Source of the DNA: Brevibacillus antibioticus
GTDB taxonomy: Bacteria > Bacillota > Bacilli > Brevibacillales > Brevibacillaceae
Reading direction: 5' to 3'
NCBI RefSeq assembly: GCF_005217615.1
Contig: NZ_SZNK01000001.1
Span: 1,011,501-1,075,500 of the forward strand
DNA: 64,000 nucleotides
How positions within the stretch are numbered: position 1 is the stretch's first letter; the number at the start of each line of letters is the position of its first letter. The notes below the pieces were generated by a model. That model had not been told where the DNA came from, did not search any database, and saw nothing but the letters and a program-made list of their open reading frames with translations. The translations under genes and the position numbers were made by a program. Shown in pieces: positions 44,677-53,055 of the stretch.

Positions 44677-45684
44677 ATGAGTTTTTTCAAACGCCTTCGT
44701 GATGCTATTGTCCATAAGTCCGAAGAGGTCACCCAGAAGTTTACGGATGGTTTGGCTAAAACGAGAGACCTGCTAGTAGAAAAAGTAGAGGATCTGGTAC
44801 GTCGCTACAAAAAGATCGACGATGACTTTTTTGATGAACTAGAGGAAATTTTGATTACGTCCGATGTGGGCGTTAATACCGTAATGGAGCTCATTGACGA
44901 CTTGCGGACAGAGGTGCGCAAACAAAAAATCGAGAATGCGATCGACCTGCAGCCCATTCTCTCGGAAAAACTGGTTGCCCTTTTGAAAAATGATGATGCT
45001 GCCGATACGACTCTGAATGTAGAGGACGGTCGTCTAAATGTCATTTTGTTCGTAGGAGTAAACGGCGTAGGGAAAACAACTACGATCGGTAAAATGGCGC
45101 ATATGTTCAAACAGCAAAATAAAAAAGTGCTCCTGGCAGCAGGTGACACGTTCCGTGCAGCAGCGATTGAACAGCTGGAGGTTTGGGGAGAGCGTGTTGG
45201 AGTTGACGTAATCAAGCAGCAGCAAGGCTCTGATCCAGCTGCAGTGATCTACGATGCGATTCAGGCAGCCAAATCCCGACAGGTCGATGTCCTGTTGTGC
45301 GATACTGCAGGTCGCTTGCAAAACAAAGTCAATCTCATGGAAGAGCTGGCGAAGGTTCACCGCGTATTGCAACGCGAATTGCCAGGAGCTCCGCACGAGG
45401 TCTTGCTAGTTTTGGACGCTACGACTGGGCAAAATGCACTCTCGCAGGCGAAAACGTTTGGGCAGTCTGCTGGAGTAACAGGCTTAGTCCTGACCAAGCT
45501 GGATGGTACAGCAAAGGGCGGTATCGTCATTGCGATTCGCAACGAGCTGAACATTCCGGTGAAATACGTCGGCTTGGGTGAAAGAATGGATGACTTGCAG
45601 CAGTTTGATCCTGAGCAATTTGTTCATGCGCTGTTTGCTGGATTGATCCAAAAAGATGAAACGGAAGAGCAGGAAAACGCGTAA
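44677..45684 (+). CDS. ftsY: Signal recognition particle receptor FtsY
   Basis: GTPase that receives SRP-ribosome complexes at the membrane. Starts SFFKRLRDAIVHKSEEVTQ with an N-domain, then the G-domain: GVNGVGKTTTIGKMA (about residue 126), DTAGRLQNKVNLM and TKLDGTAKGG. 335 residues with only a short A-domain, as usual in Bacilli. ATG at 44677 is six bases after AAAGGAAG. Its partner Ffh is encoded two genes downstream. Confidence 0.97.
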   Translation: MSFFKRLRDAIVHKSEEVTQKFTDGLAKTRDLLVEKVEDLVRRYKKIDDDFFDELEEILITSDVGVNTVMELIDDLRTEVRKQKIENAIDLQPILSEKLVALLKNDDAADTTLNVEDGRLNVILFVGVNGVGKTTTIGKMAHMFKQQNKKVLLAAGDTFRAAAIEQLEVWGERVGVDVIKQQQGSDPAAVIYDAIQAAKSRQVDVLLCDTAGRLQNKVNLMEELAKVHRVLQRELPGAPHEVLLVLDATTGQNALSQAKTFGQSAGVTGLVLTKLDGTAKGGIVIAIRNELNIPVKYVGLGERMDDLQQFDPEQFVHALFAGLIQKDETEEQENA

Positions 45685-45729
45685 AAACATAGTGTTTCCA
45701 AGATAAAAAAATGATGTCAATAAAAAACC

Positions 45730-45758
45730 TTGACACTAGGTGTGGAATTAGGTACTAT
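45730..45758 (+). promoter_or_regulatory. Promoter of ylxM-ffh
   Basis: A consensus TTGACA at 45730-45735, a 17-base spacer and TACTAT at 45753-45758 (an overlapping TATAAT sits at 20 bases). A perfect palindrome begins about ten bases downstream. Confidence 0.7.
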
Positions 45759-45768
45759 AATCTACGTG

Positions 45769-45791
45769 CTGTAAAGAAAAAGTCTTTACAG
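45769..45791 (+). promoter_or_regulatory. Perfect inverted repeat at ylxM-ffh transcription start
   Basis: CTGTAAAGA, a five-base spacer and TCTTTACAG: nine perfectly matched bases on each side, located at or just after the predicted start point. It could be a repressor operator or a 5'-end stabilising hairpin. No known operator recognised with confidence. Confidence 0.6.
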
Positions 45792-45827
45792 TTTGAAACG
45801 AGTACCTCATAGCAAAGGATTGGTTTC

Positions 45828-46166
45828 ATGTTAGAAAAGACCAATCAAGTCAATCTCTTGTTTGACTTTTACGCGCCGCTACTCAAGGGCAAGCAGCAAG
45901 AATATCTTGAGCTGTACTATCTGGACGATTTATCGCTCGGAGAAATTGCCGAGATGCATGAGGTCAGCCGCCAAGCTGTTTATGATCATATCAAGCGGGC
46001 AGAGAAGCAACTGTTCGAATACGATCAGAAGCTTCGCCTCGCTGAGCGTCATGAAAAGCGCATGGCCGTGTTGAATCGAATGAACGAGCTTGTAAATGAG
46101 CTGTCGGAGAGCGAGACAAGAGACGAGCTGAACACTTTGCTCCACCAACTGTCAGAGATGGATTAG
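45828..46166 (+). CDS. ylxM: YlxM family putative DNA/RNA-binding protein
   Basis: 112-residue helix-turn-helix protein (UPF0122) that modulates SRP activity in Gram-positives and is encoded next to ffh. The HTH reads [27 protein letters not shown], like sigma-factor region 4. Weak AAAGGAT ribosome site. Eleven bases from ffh. Confidence 0.94.
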   Translation: MLEKTNQVNLLFDFYAPLLKGKQQEYLELYYLDDLSLGEIAEMHEVSRQAVYDHIKRAEKQLFEYDQKLRLAERHEKRMAVLNRMNELVNELSESETRDELNTLLHQLSEMD

Positions 46167-46176
46167 GAGGGCTCGC

Positions 46177-47589
46177 ATGGCGTTTGAGAGCTTAGCCAAT
46201 CGGCTGCAAAACGCGTTTGACAAACTGCGCGGCAGAGGGAAAATAGACGAGACCATCGTGAGTGAAGCGATGCGTGAAGTACGTCTGGCCCTGCTGGAAG
46301 CAGACGTTAACTTTAAAGTAGTAAAAGACTTCGTTGCTCGTGTCAAGGAGCGCGCAGTCGGTCAGGAAGTTATGAAAAGCCTGACGCCTGGTCAAATGGT
46401 GATCAAGATCGTGAATGAAGAGCTGGTCGCTCTGATGGGCGGAAACGTCGCTCAGCTCACGATGGCGCACCGACCGCCGACCGTCATCATGATGGCAGGT
46501 CTGCAAGGGGCAGGTAAAACGACCACAACCGGTAAGCTGGCCAAGTACTTGCAAAAGCAAAACCGCAAGCCACTTCTGGTAGCGGGAGACATTTACCGTC
46601 CTGCTGCGATCAAGCAGCTTCAGGTTTTAGGGGATCAGCTCAATGTCCCTGTCTTCACACTCGGTGATCAAGTCAGTCCTGTCGATATCGCTCGCCAAGC
46701 GATTGAACACGCGAAGACGAATCATCTCGACGTAGTCCTCATCGATACCGCAGGTCGCCTGCATATTGACGAAGCGCTGATGGACGAGTTGAAGCAGATT
46801 CGCGAGGTAACCAAGCCCGATGAGATTTTGCTCGTCGTGGACGCGATGACAGGTCAAGATGCCGTCAACGTAGCAGAGAGCTTTAACAGCCAGCTCGAAT
46901 TGACTGGTGTGGTTCTCACGAAGCTCGACGGTGATACTCGAGGCGGTGCGGCACTGTCCGTCAAAGCTGTCACTGGCAAGCCGATCAAATTCGCGGCGAT
47001 GGGTGAAAAGCTGGATGCGCTCGAACCGTTCCATCCGGATCGTATGGCTTCCCGTATTTTGGGTATGGGGGACGTCCTCAGCCTGATTGAAAAAGCACAG
47101 GCATCCGTGGATGAAGACAAAGCACGCGATATGGAACGCCAAATGCGTCAAGGTGAGTTTACCTTCGATATGTTCCTGGATTCCATGCAGCAGCTTCGCA
47201 ACCTGGGTCCTTTTGAAGACATTCTCGGCATGCTGCCAGGAATGAACAAGATGAAGGGCAAAATGAACGTGGATGAGAAGCAGATTGCCCGTGTTGAAGC
47301 GATCGCCAAATCCATGACCAAACAAGAGCGCGCTAATCCTGATTTATTGAATGCTAGCCGTCGCAAGCGCATCGCAAGCGGAAGCGGAACGAGTATTCAA
47401 GAAGTCAATCGTTTCCTCAAGCAGTTCGAGGAAATGAAAAAGATGATGAAGCAATTCTCAGGCGCTGCTGACAAGATGGTCAAGAAGTCGAAGAAAAAAG
47501 GCTTCGGATTACCTTTCATGGGTAAAGGCGGAGGCAACAACCAGGGCGGGATGAACTTCCCTTTTAACTTCAAGCCACCGTTCAAGTAA
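46177..47589 (+). CDS. ffh: Signal recognition particle protein Ffh
   Basis: SRP54 GTPase that binds signal sequences and the SRP RNA. N and G domains with GLQGAGKTTTTGKLA (about residue 109), DTAGRLHIDEALM and TKLDGDTRGG; the methionine-rich M domain begins near residue 320 and carries the RNA-binding RKRIASGSGTSIQEVN. Gly/Asn-rich C-terminal tail. 470 residues. ATG at 46177 after TAGGAGGGC. Confidence 0.98.
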   Translation: MAFESLANRLQNAFDKLRGRGKIDETIVSEAMREVRLALLEADVNFKVVKDFVARVKERAVGQEVMKSLTPGQMVIKIVNEELVALMGGNVAQLTMAHRPPTVIMMAGLQGAGKTTTTGKLAKYLQKQNRKPLLVAGDIYRPAAIKQLQVLGDQLNVPVFTLGDQVSPVDIARQAIEHAKTNHLDVVLIDTAGRLHIDEALMDELKQIREVTKPDEILLVVDAMTGQDAVNVAESFNSQLELTGVVLTKLDGDTRGGAALSVKAVTGKPIKFAAMGEKLDALEPFHPDRMASRILGMGDVLSLIEKAQASVDEDKARDMERQMRQGEFTFDMFLDSMQQLRNLGPFEDILGMLPGMNKMKGKMNVDEKQIARVEAIAKSMTKQERANPDLLNASRRKRIASGSGTSIQEVNRFLKQFEEMKKMMKQFSGAADKMVKKSKKKGFGLPFMGKGGGNNQGGMNFPFNFKPPFK

Positions 47590-47701
47590 GTAGGCATGAT
47601 CTCTCGCGACACTGACTTGTCAGCTGGACGCGATGGTTCAGATATAGTAACACCAACGCAGATGCTCTTCTAGCGTTGATTAATACAGGAGGTGACACAA
47701 C

Positions 47702-47974
47702 ATGGCAGTAAAAATCCGTCTGAAGCGTATGGGTTCCAAGAAAGCTCCTTTCTACCGTGTAGTAGTAGCTGACTCCCGTTCCCCACGCGATGGCCGTTTC
47801 ATTGAAGAAATCGGTTACTACAATCCGGTTGCTCAACCGGCAGTGGTGAAAATTGATACCGACAAAGCGGTACAATGGATCCTGAATGGTGCAGCTCCAA
47901 CTGATACCGTTCGTAACCTTCTCTCCAAAGAAGGCGTTATGGCTAAAGTGCACGAAACCAAATACGGCAAGTAA
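47702..47974 (+). CDS. rpsP: 30S ribosomal protein S16
   Basis: 90-residue ribosomal protein, [24 protein letters not shown] at 47702 after CAGGAGGTGACAC. A CAACGC/GCGTTG hairpin lies in the leader at about 47652-47678. Confidence 0.98.
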   Translation: MAVKIRLKRMGSKKAPFYRVVVADSRSPRDGRFIEEIGYYNPVAQPAVVKIDTDKAVQWILNGAAPTDTVRNLLSKEGVMAKVHETKYGK

Positions 47975-47997
47975 GTCGGTCATCTGGAGGTTTGATG

Positions 47998-48225
47998 ATG
48001 AAAGCGCTGGTCGAAACGATCGCTAAAGCTCTCGTCGATCATCCGAATGAGGTTCGTGTTAACGCAGTGGACAAAGAGCGAACTCTCGTCTTTGAATTGT
48101 CGGTACACCCTGATGATATGGGGAAGATTATTGGCAAGCAAGGTCGAATCGCGAAAGCCCTGCGCACGGTCGTGATCGCCGCATCCGTGGAAACGGACAA
48201 GCGTGTCACGGTTGAAATTGTATGA
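47998..48225 (+). CDS. khpA: KH-domain RNA-binding protein KhpA (YlqC)
   Basis: 75-residue single KH-domain RNA-binding protein, partner of KhpB in cell-size control in other Gram-positives. The KH GxxG loop is in GKIIGKQGRIAKALR. ATG at 47998 is seven bases after CTGGAGG; ATG at 47995 and TTG at 47992 are in frame but closer. Confidence 0.94.
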   Translation: MKALVETIAKALVDHPNEVRVNAVDKERTLVFELSVHPDDMGKIIGKQGRIAKALRTVVIAASVETDKRVTVEIV

Positions 48226-48230
48226 GAAAA

Positions 48231-48256
48231 GGCTGGGAGCTTTCCCAGTCTTTTTT
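48231..48256 (+). terminator. Intrinsic terminator after khpA
   Basis: GGCTGGGA, two-base loop region, TCCCAGTC then six T. Confidence 0.82.
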
Positions 48257-48311
48257 CTAATATCCAAGATGCTCATAAACCATGATGGTTTTTCCGAAAG
48301 GAGTGGCGAAG

Positions 48312-48749
48312 GTGCTTACTATATTTCGGACGGTACAGGTTAAACTGATCATTACGGAAGCATCACGGGCTGCTCTCATTGATCAGTATAGCCAACGACT
48401 TCGTTTGCAGCGTAAAGAGTGGGAGCAGTGGCAGTTTCAATCGAAAAAGCTTTTAACCGAGGCGAAGAAAAAGTCTGCGGATACATATGCGTTGGCGCAG
48501 GAAAAAATAGCGCAGGAAGAGCGGCGACGCAAGGAAAAGATAGATCACCTGACATATACCCTCCAGCAGGTAGAAAATCTCCCAGAGGGTAGCGAGATCG
48601 ATTACCAGACTGTTCAAAGCCCTGTCTCGATTCAAGAGGGCGATGTCTGGGATGAAATGATGTCCGGAACGGAAATCATGATAAAAGATGGCCTGGTACA
48701 TGAGATTCGGCTACAAACGAAAAATGGGAACAAAGAAAAGGAGGAATGA
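48312..48749 (+). CDS. ylqD: YlqD family protein
   Basis: 145-residue protein of the YlqD family, always in this position (khpA-ylqD-rimM) in Bacilli; function unknown. A long charged helix predicted to form a coiled coil (about residues 25-85) is followed by a small beta domain. GTG at 48312 lies eight bases after AAAGGAG; a longer ATG start at 48282 would include that site. Stop overlaps the rimM region (ATGA). Confidence 0.88.
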   Translation: MLTIFRTVQVKLIITEASRAALIDQYSQRLRLQRKEWEQWQFQSKKLLTEAKKKSADTYALAQEKIAQEERRRKEKIDHLTYTLQQVENLPEGSEIDYQTVQSPVSIQEGDVWDEMMSGTEIMIKDGLVHEIRLQTKNGNKEKEE

Positions 48750-48754
48750 ACACG

Positions 48755-49273
48755 TTGAGCCAAAATAGCTTTTACGGAGTAGGCAAACTGGTTAATACGC
48801 ATGGGCTGCGTGGTGAAGTACGTGTAACACCAACGACTGACTTTCCAGATCAGCGTTTTCGCAAAGGAAATGAGCTGTACTTGTTCCATCCGACACTCAG
48901 TGAGCCGCTAAAATTGAAAATCGTTTCTCGCCGCTCGCATAAAAATTTTGAGATTGTGAGCTTTCAAGGCTATGAGCATATTAACGATATCGAAAAGTAC
49001 AAAGGCGGAGAGCTGAAAATTCCAGAGGAAGCGCTGATGGAATTAGAAGAGGACGAGTTCTACATTCATCAGCTCGTCGGCTGCGTCGTAGTAACCGATG
49101 AGGGCGAAGAACTGGGGAAAATCGTGGATGTCATGCAGCCAGGAGCAAACGATGTGTGGGTAGTGAAGGGAAAACGAGGAGAAATCTTGCTGCCGTATAT
49201 CGATGAATGCATCAAGGAAGTGGACATCGCGAACAAACGTGTGGTCTGCCATCTGATGGAAGGCTTGCTGTAG
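48755..49273 (+). CDS. rimM: Ribosome maturation factor RimM
   Basis: 30S assembly factor that binds S19. The N-terminal GVGKLVNTHGLRGEVRV barrel is followed by the PRC-barrel EFYIHQLVGCVVVTDEGE. The AAGGAGG site ends ten bases before TTG at 48755 but only one base before ATG at 48746, so TTG is favoured although ATG is the more common codon. 172 residues. Confidence 0.95.
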   Translation: MSQNSFYGVGKLVNTHGLRGEVRVTPTTDFPDQRFRKGNELYLFHPTLSEPLKLKIVSRRSHKNFEIVSFQGYEHINDIEKYKGGELKIPEEALMELEEDEFYIHQLVGCVVVTDEGEELGKIVDVMQPGANDVWVVKGKRGEILLPYIDECIKEVDIANKRVVCHLMEGLL

Positions 49274-49285
49274 GAGGAACTTCAG

Positions 49286-50017
49286 ATGCGGATCGATATT
49301 TTCACGCTCTTTCCCGAAATGTTTACAGGTGTTTTATCCAGCAGCATTTTGGGAAAGGCAAGCGAAAAAGAACTGGTTGATTTTCACGTCACCAATTTTC
49401 GCGATTTCTCTGAGAGCAAGCACGGTACGGTAGATGACACCCCTTATGGCGGTGGCGGAGGAATGGTTTTGAAGCCTGAGCCGTTATTCCGGGCCGTAGA
49501 AGCCTTGACAGGAGAGAAAAAACCGCGAGTGATTCTGATGTGCCCACAGGGTGTGCCTTACCATCAGAAGCTTGCAGAAGAGTTAGCGCAAGAAGAACAT
49601 CTTGTCTTCATTTGCGGTCATTATGAAGGGTACGACGAGCGAATTCGGGAGCATCTCGTCACGGATGAGATTTCCATTGGTGACTACGTTCTGACAGGGG
49701 GAGAGCTTGCGGCGATGGTGGTCATTGACAGTGTCGTTCGTTTGCAACCAGGAGCGTTGGGAAACCAGACGTCAGCCGTTGAGGATTCCTTTTCAACAGG
49801 ATTGCTCGAATACCCTCATTACACAAGACCAGCTGATTTTCGCGGTTGGAAAGTACCAGACATACTGTTGTCAGGTCACCACGCCAATATCGAAATCTGG
49901 CGGTTAAAAGAATCGCTGCGGCGAACAAAAGCACGGCGTCCAGATTTGTTGGAAAAGCTCGAGCTGACAGATGAAATGAAAAAGCTATTGGCTGAATTGG
50001 AACAAGAAAAAAAGTAG
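49286..50017 (+). CDS. trmD: tRNA (guanine(37)-N(1))-methyltransferase
   Basis: SPOUT methyltransferase that makes m1G37 and prevents frameshifting. [30 protein letters not shown], the trefoil knot [11 protein letters not shown] and [13 protein letters not shown], then [11 protein letters not shown] are all typical. 243 residues. ATG after TAGGAGGAACTTC. Confidence 0.97.
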   Translation: MRIDIFTLFPEMFTGVLSSSILGKASEKELVDFHVTNFRDFSESKHGTVDDTPYGGGGGMVLKPEPLFRAVEALTGEKKPRVILMCPQGVPYHQKLAEELAQEEHLVFICGHYEGYDERIREHLVTDEISIGDYVLTGGELAAMVVIDSVVRLQPGALGNQTSAVEDSFSTGLLEYPHYTRPADFRGWKVPDILLSGHHANIEIWRLKESLRRTKARRPDLLEKLELTDEMKKLLAELEQEKK

Positions 50018-50039
50018 GGAACAAATAGGAAGCAGAGTC

Positions 50040-50068
50040 TTGTAGTTTTGTGCCCACTGTGTTAATAT
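50040..50068 (+). promoter_or_regulatory. Promoter of rplS
   Basis: TTGTAG at 50040-50045, 17-base spacer, TAATAT at 50063-50068. It would give a structured leader of about 110 bases. Confidence 0.58.
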
Positions 50069-50089
50069 ACTTCTTGTGGCAATTTTGCC

Positions 50090-50185
50090 CGCTGACTAAG
50101 GCGGTCCGCTACTCGTAACGCAGCCTAAGCGGCTGGACCTACGGGTTAGACGAGTAAGAACGTCTATCGGAAGGAGGAAATTCAA
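50090..50185 (+). ncRNA. Probable L19 (rplS) leader RNA
   Basis: Structured untranslated leader between promoter and rplS. A long-range GGTCC/GGACC stem (50103-50107 with 50135-50139) enclosing a CGCT/AGCG pair is followed by a perfect TAGACG/CGTCTA hairpin (50147-50166) next to the ribosome site. Position and layout fit the L19 autoregulatory leader known in Bacilli, where r-protein binding represses translation. Confidence 0.5.
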
Positions 50186-50533
50186 ATGAACCAAATTATC
50201 CGTGAACTGGAAAAAGCGCAATTGAAACAGGACATTCCTGCGTTCCGACCTGGTGACACTGTTCGTGTACACGTTAAGGTTATCGAGGGTCAGCGTGAGC
50301 GTATCCAGCTGTTCGAAGGCGTATGCATTCGCCGTCGCGGTACAGGTGTCAGCGAAACATTTACTGCTCGTAAGATTTCTTACGGCGTAGGTGTTGAGCG
50401 TACATTCCCAGTACACACGCCTAAGATCGACAAGATCGAAATCGTGCGTCATGGTAAAGTACGTCGTGCGAAACTGTACTATCTGCGCGATCGCGTAGGT
50501 AAAGCAGCTCGTATTAAAGAAATTCGTCGATAA
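50186..50533 (+). CDS. rplS: 50S ribosomal protein L19
   Basis: 115-residue ribosomal protein with the signature [19 protein letters not shown] and [16 protein letters not shown] at 50186 after AAGGAGGAAATTC. Confidence 0.98.
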   Translation: MNQIIRELEKAQLKQDIPAFRPGDTVRVHVKVIEGQRERIQLFEGVCIRRRGTGVSETFTARKISYGVGVERTFPVHTPKIDKIEIVRHGKVRRAKLYYLRDRVGKAARIKEIRR

Positions 50534-50548
50534 GCGTAAAGCTTAGAA

Positions 50549-50581
50549 AGAGGACTGGCCTGCTTGCCAGGCCTCTTTTTT
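50549..50581 (+). terminator. Intrinsic terminator after rplS
   Basis: GAGG-CTGGC(n)GCCAG-CCTC followed by six T. Confidence 0.85.
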
Positions 50582-50668
50582 CCATTTCACGATCTTGAAA
50601 TAAAATAGTTCATCTTGACATATGTTACAGCTAAGGTTGGACGAGCTTTCATGGGAGGATCGTAAGTC

Positions 50669-51232
50669 ATGAGCGAAGAAATTACCTCCAGTCATAAGAA
50701 GAAAAATGAACTATGGGAATGGATAAAGGCACTTGGGATCGCTTTAGTCTTGGCGTTTCTTATTCGTACCTTTTTGTTCGCCCCGTTTATTGTAGAAGGC
50801 GAATCCATGGAAAGTACACTACATAACAGCGAAAAATTAGTTGTGAACAAGGCGATTTACTTTTTGCAAGATCCGAAACCTGGTGAAATCATCGTGTTCC
50901 ATGCTGAAAAGGAGCGGGATTACATCAAGAGGGTCATTGCTGTTGAGGGTGATACAGTAGAGGTCAAAAGCGATCAACTGCTGGTCAATGGCAAAGTGGT
51001 AGAGGAACCGTATCTTGCACAATTAAAAGAACAAGCGAAGCAGCAGGGAGAGCCGTTTTTAACCCGCGATTTTCCCCCGGTGCAAATACCAGCAGACCAT
51101 ATCTTTGTGATGGGCGACAACAGGTTGAACAGTCATGACAGCAGAGCCATCGGTCCTGTTACCGTCAGTACGGTTGTTGGTAGAGCTGAATTTACTTTTT
51201 GGCCGGTTGAAGGAATTCGCTTAATAAGATAA
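50669..51232 (+). CDS. lepB: Type I signal peptidase (second paralogue)
   Basis: 187-residue P-type signal peptidase like SipS. One N-terminal membrane helix (about residues 20-40), catalytic Ser in GESMESTLHN and Lys in RDYIKRVIAVEGD, then GDNRLNSHDSRAIG. It differs from the 3189-3749 paralogue in the middle loop (an inserted EQAKQQGEPF). Placement between rplS and rbgA is common in Bacilli. ATG after GGGAGGATCGTAAG. Confidence 0.95.
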   Translation: MSEEITSSHKKKNELWEWIKALGIALVLAFLIRTFLFAPFIVEGESMESTLHNSEKLVVNKAIYFLQDPKPGEIIVFHAEKERDYIKRVIAVEGDTVEVKSDQLLVNGKVVEEPYLAQLKEQAKQQGEPFLTRDFPPVQIPADHIFVMGDNRLNSHDSRAIGPVTVSTVVGRAEFTFWPVEGIRLIR

Positions 51233-51260
51233 TGCAAAGCTTCAAGGTAGGTGAGACATC

Positions 51261-52154
51261 ATGACGATCCAATGGTTTCCTGGCCATATGGCTAAAGCAC
51301 GTCGTCAAGTAACGGAAAAGCTGAAATTAATTGATGTAGTCATCGAGCTTCTCGATGCACGTCTGCCGCTTTCCAGCCGTAATCCGATGATTGACGAGAT
51401 TGTCAGTGATAAACCACGTTTGATATTACTGAACAAAGCAGATTTGGCGGATGAACGGGCAACAGATGAGTGGATCGCTTATTTTCGCAAGGAAGGCATT
51501 CGCACATTGCCGATTGATGCTCTGAGTGGAAAAGGTGTCAGCAAGCTGCCAGAAATGTGTAAGGAGCTAGCTGCTGACATGCTGGCAAAGCGCAGTGAGC
51601 GTGGGATGCAAGGTCGTGCCATCCGCATCATGATCTTGGGAATCCCTAATGTCGGCAAGTCTTCCCTCATTAACCGCTTGTCCAAGCGCTCCGTAGCGGC
51701 AACAGGTGATCGTCCGGCAGTAACCAAGGCGCAACAATGGGTAAAAATGGGCGATACACTGGAGCTTCTCGATACGCCTGGTATTCTTTGGCCGAAATTT
51801 GAAGATCAGATGGTAGGTCTGCGATTGGCGGCAAGTGGTGCAATTAAAGACGAGCTCATCGATTTTACGGAGGTAGCATTATTTGTTATCAGCTACATGA
51901 TGCATTACTATCCGGAACGCCTGATCGAACGCTTCAAGCTAAAAGAATTGCCTGAGGATCGAGTAGAAATGCTCGAAGAAATCGGGAAGAAGCGCGGATG
52001 CCTCGTTTCTGGCGGAAATATCGACTATGACAAGGCAGCAGAAATTTTCCTGCGTGAGCTGCGTTCCGGTAAGCTGGGAACGATCTCTGTCGAACGCCCG
52101 ATTGACTGGGAAATGGACGAACCGATTGGTAAGCCAGTATCTTTTCCAGAATAA
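51261..52154 (+). CDS. rbgA: Ribosome biogenesis GTPase RbgA (YlqF)
   Basis: Circularly permuted GTPase needed for late 50S assembly. The permuted order is visible: G4 LLNKADLAD (about residue 58) comes before G1 GIPNVGKSSLINRL (about 127) and G3 DTPGILWP (about 170). N-terminal IQWFPGHMAKARR carries the catalytic His of the family. ATG after AGGTAGGTGAGAC. 297 residues. Confidence 0.96.
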   Translation: MTIQWFPGHMAKARRQVTEKLKLIDVVIELLDARLPLSSRNPMIDEIVSDKPRLILLNKADLADERATDEWIAYFRKEGIRTLPIDALSGKGVSKLPEMCKELAADMLAKRSERGMQGRAIRIMILGIPNVGKSSLINRLSKRSVAATGDRPAVTKAQQWVKMGDTLELLDTPGILWPKFEDQMVGLRLAASGAIKDELIDFTEVALFVISYMMHYYPERLIERFKLKELPEDRVEMLEEIGKKRGCLVSGGNIDYDKAAEIFLRELRSGKLGTISVERPIDWEMDEPIGKPVSFPE

Positions 52155-52168
52155 ACGTTCCAGCCATC

Positions 52169-52208
52169 AAAAACCTGTCTATCGACATATACGGTAGGCA
52201 GGTTTTTA
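52169..52208 (+). terminator. Intrinsic terminator after rbgA
   Basis: AAAACCTG-CTATC(n)GGTAGGCAGGTTTTT, a long stem with a T-tract. Confidence 0.87.
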
Positions 52209-52238
52209 CTATGAGGATCGGTAAGGAGAAATGAGTCA

Positions 52239-53015
52239 ATGAATCTAGCGGAAATGTCGATAAAAGAAATACGAGTGACGATGGAAAAGTTGGACGAGGT
52301 ACCCAAAGATTTTTTACAATTGCTGAAAGACGATAAAAGAGCGGGTGTACAGGCTTTGGCGAAGCAGGCGGAAGCATCGATTGCACGTCAAGAAAAGCTC
52401 GCACAGATGTGGAATGACATGACCGTCTATGAGAAAGCCATGTTTGATAAGGGGCATCAATACGTATTCGGGGTTGATGAGGTTGGAAGAGGTCCATTGG
52501 CTGGTCCAGTTGTTGCATGTGCTGTGTGTCTGCCCAAGGATTTTTACTTGCCAGGCCTGAATGACTCGAAGAAGATACCCGTATCCACTCGGGAGGCTTT
52601 TTGCGAAATTATTCAAAGAGATGCACTTGCTGTGGGAATCGGAATCGTCGATGCAGCAAGAATCGATACGATCAATATATTAGCTGCTACAAAAGAGGCG
52701 ATGAAGCTGGCAATCCAGCAGGCAGGTAGTGCTCCAGATGTATTACTGATTGACGCCGTGCAGCTAACCGGAATGAGTTGTGAGCAGGTGCCGATTATCG
52801 GAGGAGATGCCAAGAGCGTTTCAATTGCAGCTGCATCGATTGTAGCGAAGGTCACCCGTGATCGATTGATGGCCCAGTATGCCGAACAATACCCAGCCTA
52901 TGGCTTTGAAAAGCACGCGGGCTACGGCACCCCTGAGCATCTGGCAGCAATCGCTCGATTTGGACCTACGGCGATTCATCGCAAGACATTCACTGGCGTT
53001 AAAGAACACGCATAA
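52239..53015 (+). CDS. rnhB: Ribonuclease HII
   Basis: Removes RNA from RNA-DNA hybrids and misincorporated ribonucleotides. Catalytic core from about residue 73: GVDEVGRGPLAGPV with DSKK, then LLIDAVQL and SVSIAAASIVAKVTRDR. The 70-residue helical N-terminal extension is typical of Bacilli. ATG after AAGGAGAAATGAG. 258 residues. Confidence 0.96.
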   Translation: MNLAEMSIKEIRVTMEKLDEVPKDFLQLLKDDKRAGVQALAKQAEASIARQEKLAQMWNDMTVYEKAMFDKGHQYVFGVDEVGRGPLAGPVVACAVCLPKDFYLPGLNDSKKIPVSTREAFCEIIQRDALAVGIGIVDAARIDTINILAATKEAMKLAIQQAGSAPDVLLIDAVQLTGMSCEQVPIIGGDAKSVSIAAASIVAKVTRDRLMAQYAEQYPAYGFEKHAGYGTPEHLAAIARFGPTAIHRKTFTGVKEHA

Positions 53016-53055
53016 AAAGTGCTAGCAACATACTGCCTACAGGAGGAGGATCTGC

